A stretch of DNA of 5,269 nt from Alphaproteobacteria bacterium (lineage in GTDB: Bacteria; Pseudomonadota; Alphaproteobacteria; Rickettsiales; RI-342). How positions within the stretch are numbered: position 1 is the stretch's first letter; the number at the start of each line of letters is the position of its first letter. Positions 5,085 through 5,269 of this stretch are shown piece by piece. Location: contig JADZBT010000012.1 in the NCBI GenBank assembly GCA_020851915.1, forward strand, positions 1 to 5,269, written 5' to 3'. Both the position numbers and the translations under genes were made by a program. The notes under the pieces were generated by a model. That model made no database searches, was not told the origin of the DNA, and saw only the letters and a list, made by a program, of their open reading frames with translations.

Positions 5085-5269
5085 CGCACGAATACCCATT
5101 CATTTTCCGAGGACAGGCCGGGCGTGAAACAGTACCCGCCGCCGGTGAATTTCTTGATGCCTTCCGGCCTGTCGATGCGCTTTTTGATGACGTAATCGGT
5201 CATCATACCCCGCGCGCGTTTGGCGAGCAGGCCCACTATTTTGTAATCTTTGCCTTTTTTCTCTTTGAA
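5081..5269 (-). CDS. yaaA: YaaA family peroxide stress protein, C-terminal part
   Basis: The minus-strand frame is open from the window edge to TAA at 5083-5081, giving 62 C-terminal residues. YaaA (DUF328/UPF0246) lowers intracellular free iron and oxidative damage during hydrogen peroxide stress in E. coli. The fragment shows the family's C-terminal pattern: an acidic/lysine run, then LLAKRARGMMTDYVI (residues 14-28 of the fragment), KKFTGGGYCF (39-48) and a closing EWVFVR. The N-terminal three quarters lie beyond the window, so start and promoter cannot be judged. Its stop codon shares the palindrome TTAA with the stop of metZ, giving a 4-base convergent overlap. Confidence 0.85.
   Translation of the reverse strand, partial: FKEKKGKDYKIVGLLAKRARGMMTDYVIKKRIDRPEGIKKFTGGGYCFTPGLSSENEWVFVR

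Noticed and set aside
4479..5099. 206-residue minus-strand frame within metZ
   Set aside because: It is antisense to clear MetZ motifs, including the PLP lysine region, and would conflict with the yaaA C-terminus.
1..5269. CRISPR array, tRNA or rRNA gene, insertion sequence, CtrA full sites (TTAA-N7-TTAA)
   Set aside because: I saw no regularly spaced repeats, cloverleaf with CCA end, transposase, or paired CtrA half-sites in the intergenic gaps.

Overview
The window looks like ordinary chromosomal DNA from a Gram-negative bacterium, most likely an alphaproteobacterium. I infer this from the style of the proteins, not from any database search: a MetZ-type O-succinylhomoserine sulfhydrylase, a QueE with the 'GKNPKR...KGDG' N-terminus, a short single-domain QueF, and a GC-rich palindromic repeat of the 'ATCCCGGC....GCCGGGAT' kind common in that class. 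Base composition is patchy. Sampled 60-base blocks run from about 37% to 73% GC, sometimes within one gene.

Layout. Bases 1-62 hold nothing I can name. Bases 63-146 form one long imperfect palindrome (35-base arms, 14-base loop), and each arm contains a perfect small hairpin. A glycerol-1-phosphate dehydrogenase family gene (araM/egsA-like, +) follows at 174-1469. A 76-bp convergent gap with a perfect DnaA-box 9-mer separates it from queF (-, 1546-2013). An 89-bp divergent gap with candidate overlapping promoters lies between queF and an unrecognised 115-residue gene (+, 2103-2450). That gene meets queC (-, 2452-3141) tail to tail, with one base between stop codons. queE (-, 3148-3825) lies 6 bp upstream of queC in a likely queE-queC operon. 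A 71-bp divergent gap, again with a perfect DnaA-box 9-mer, separates queE from metZ (+, 3897-5084). metZ shares a TTAA with the stop of a convergent, partial yaaA (-, 5081 to window end).

Function. queE, queC and queF encode three steps of queuosine precursor synthesis: 6-carboxytetrahydropterin to 7-carboxy-7-deazaguanine (CDG), CDG to preQ0, and preQ0 to preQ1. The earlier enzymes QueD and FolE are not here. metZ makes homocysteine for methionine synthesis, yaaA is a peroxide-stress gene, and the araM-like gene would make sn-glycerol-1-phosphate. These three have no evident pathway link to the que genes.

The points most worth checking are a damaged-looking PP-loop in QueC (SGGLDA instead of SGGxDS, in a local tract that looks like a compensated frameshift), the large palindrome, the orphan gene inside the que locus, and the two intergenic DnaA boxes. 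I found no clear evidence of a novel multi-gene system.
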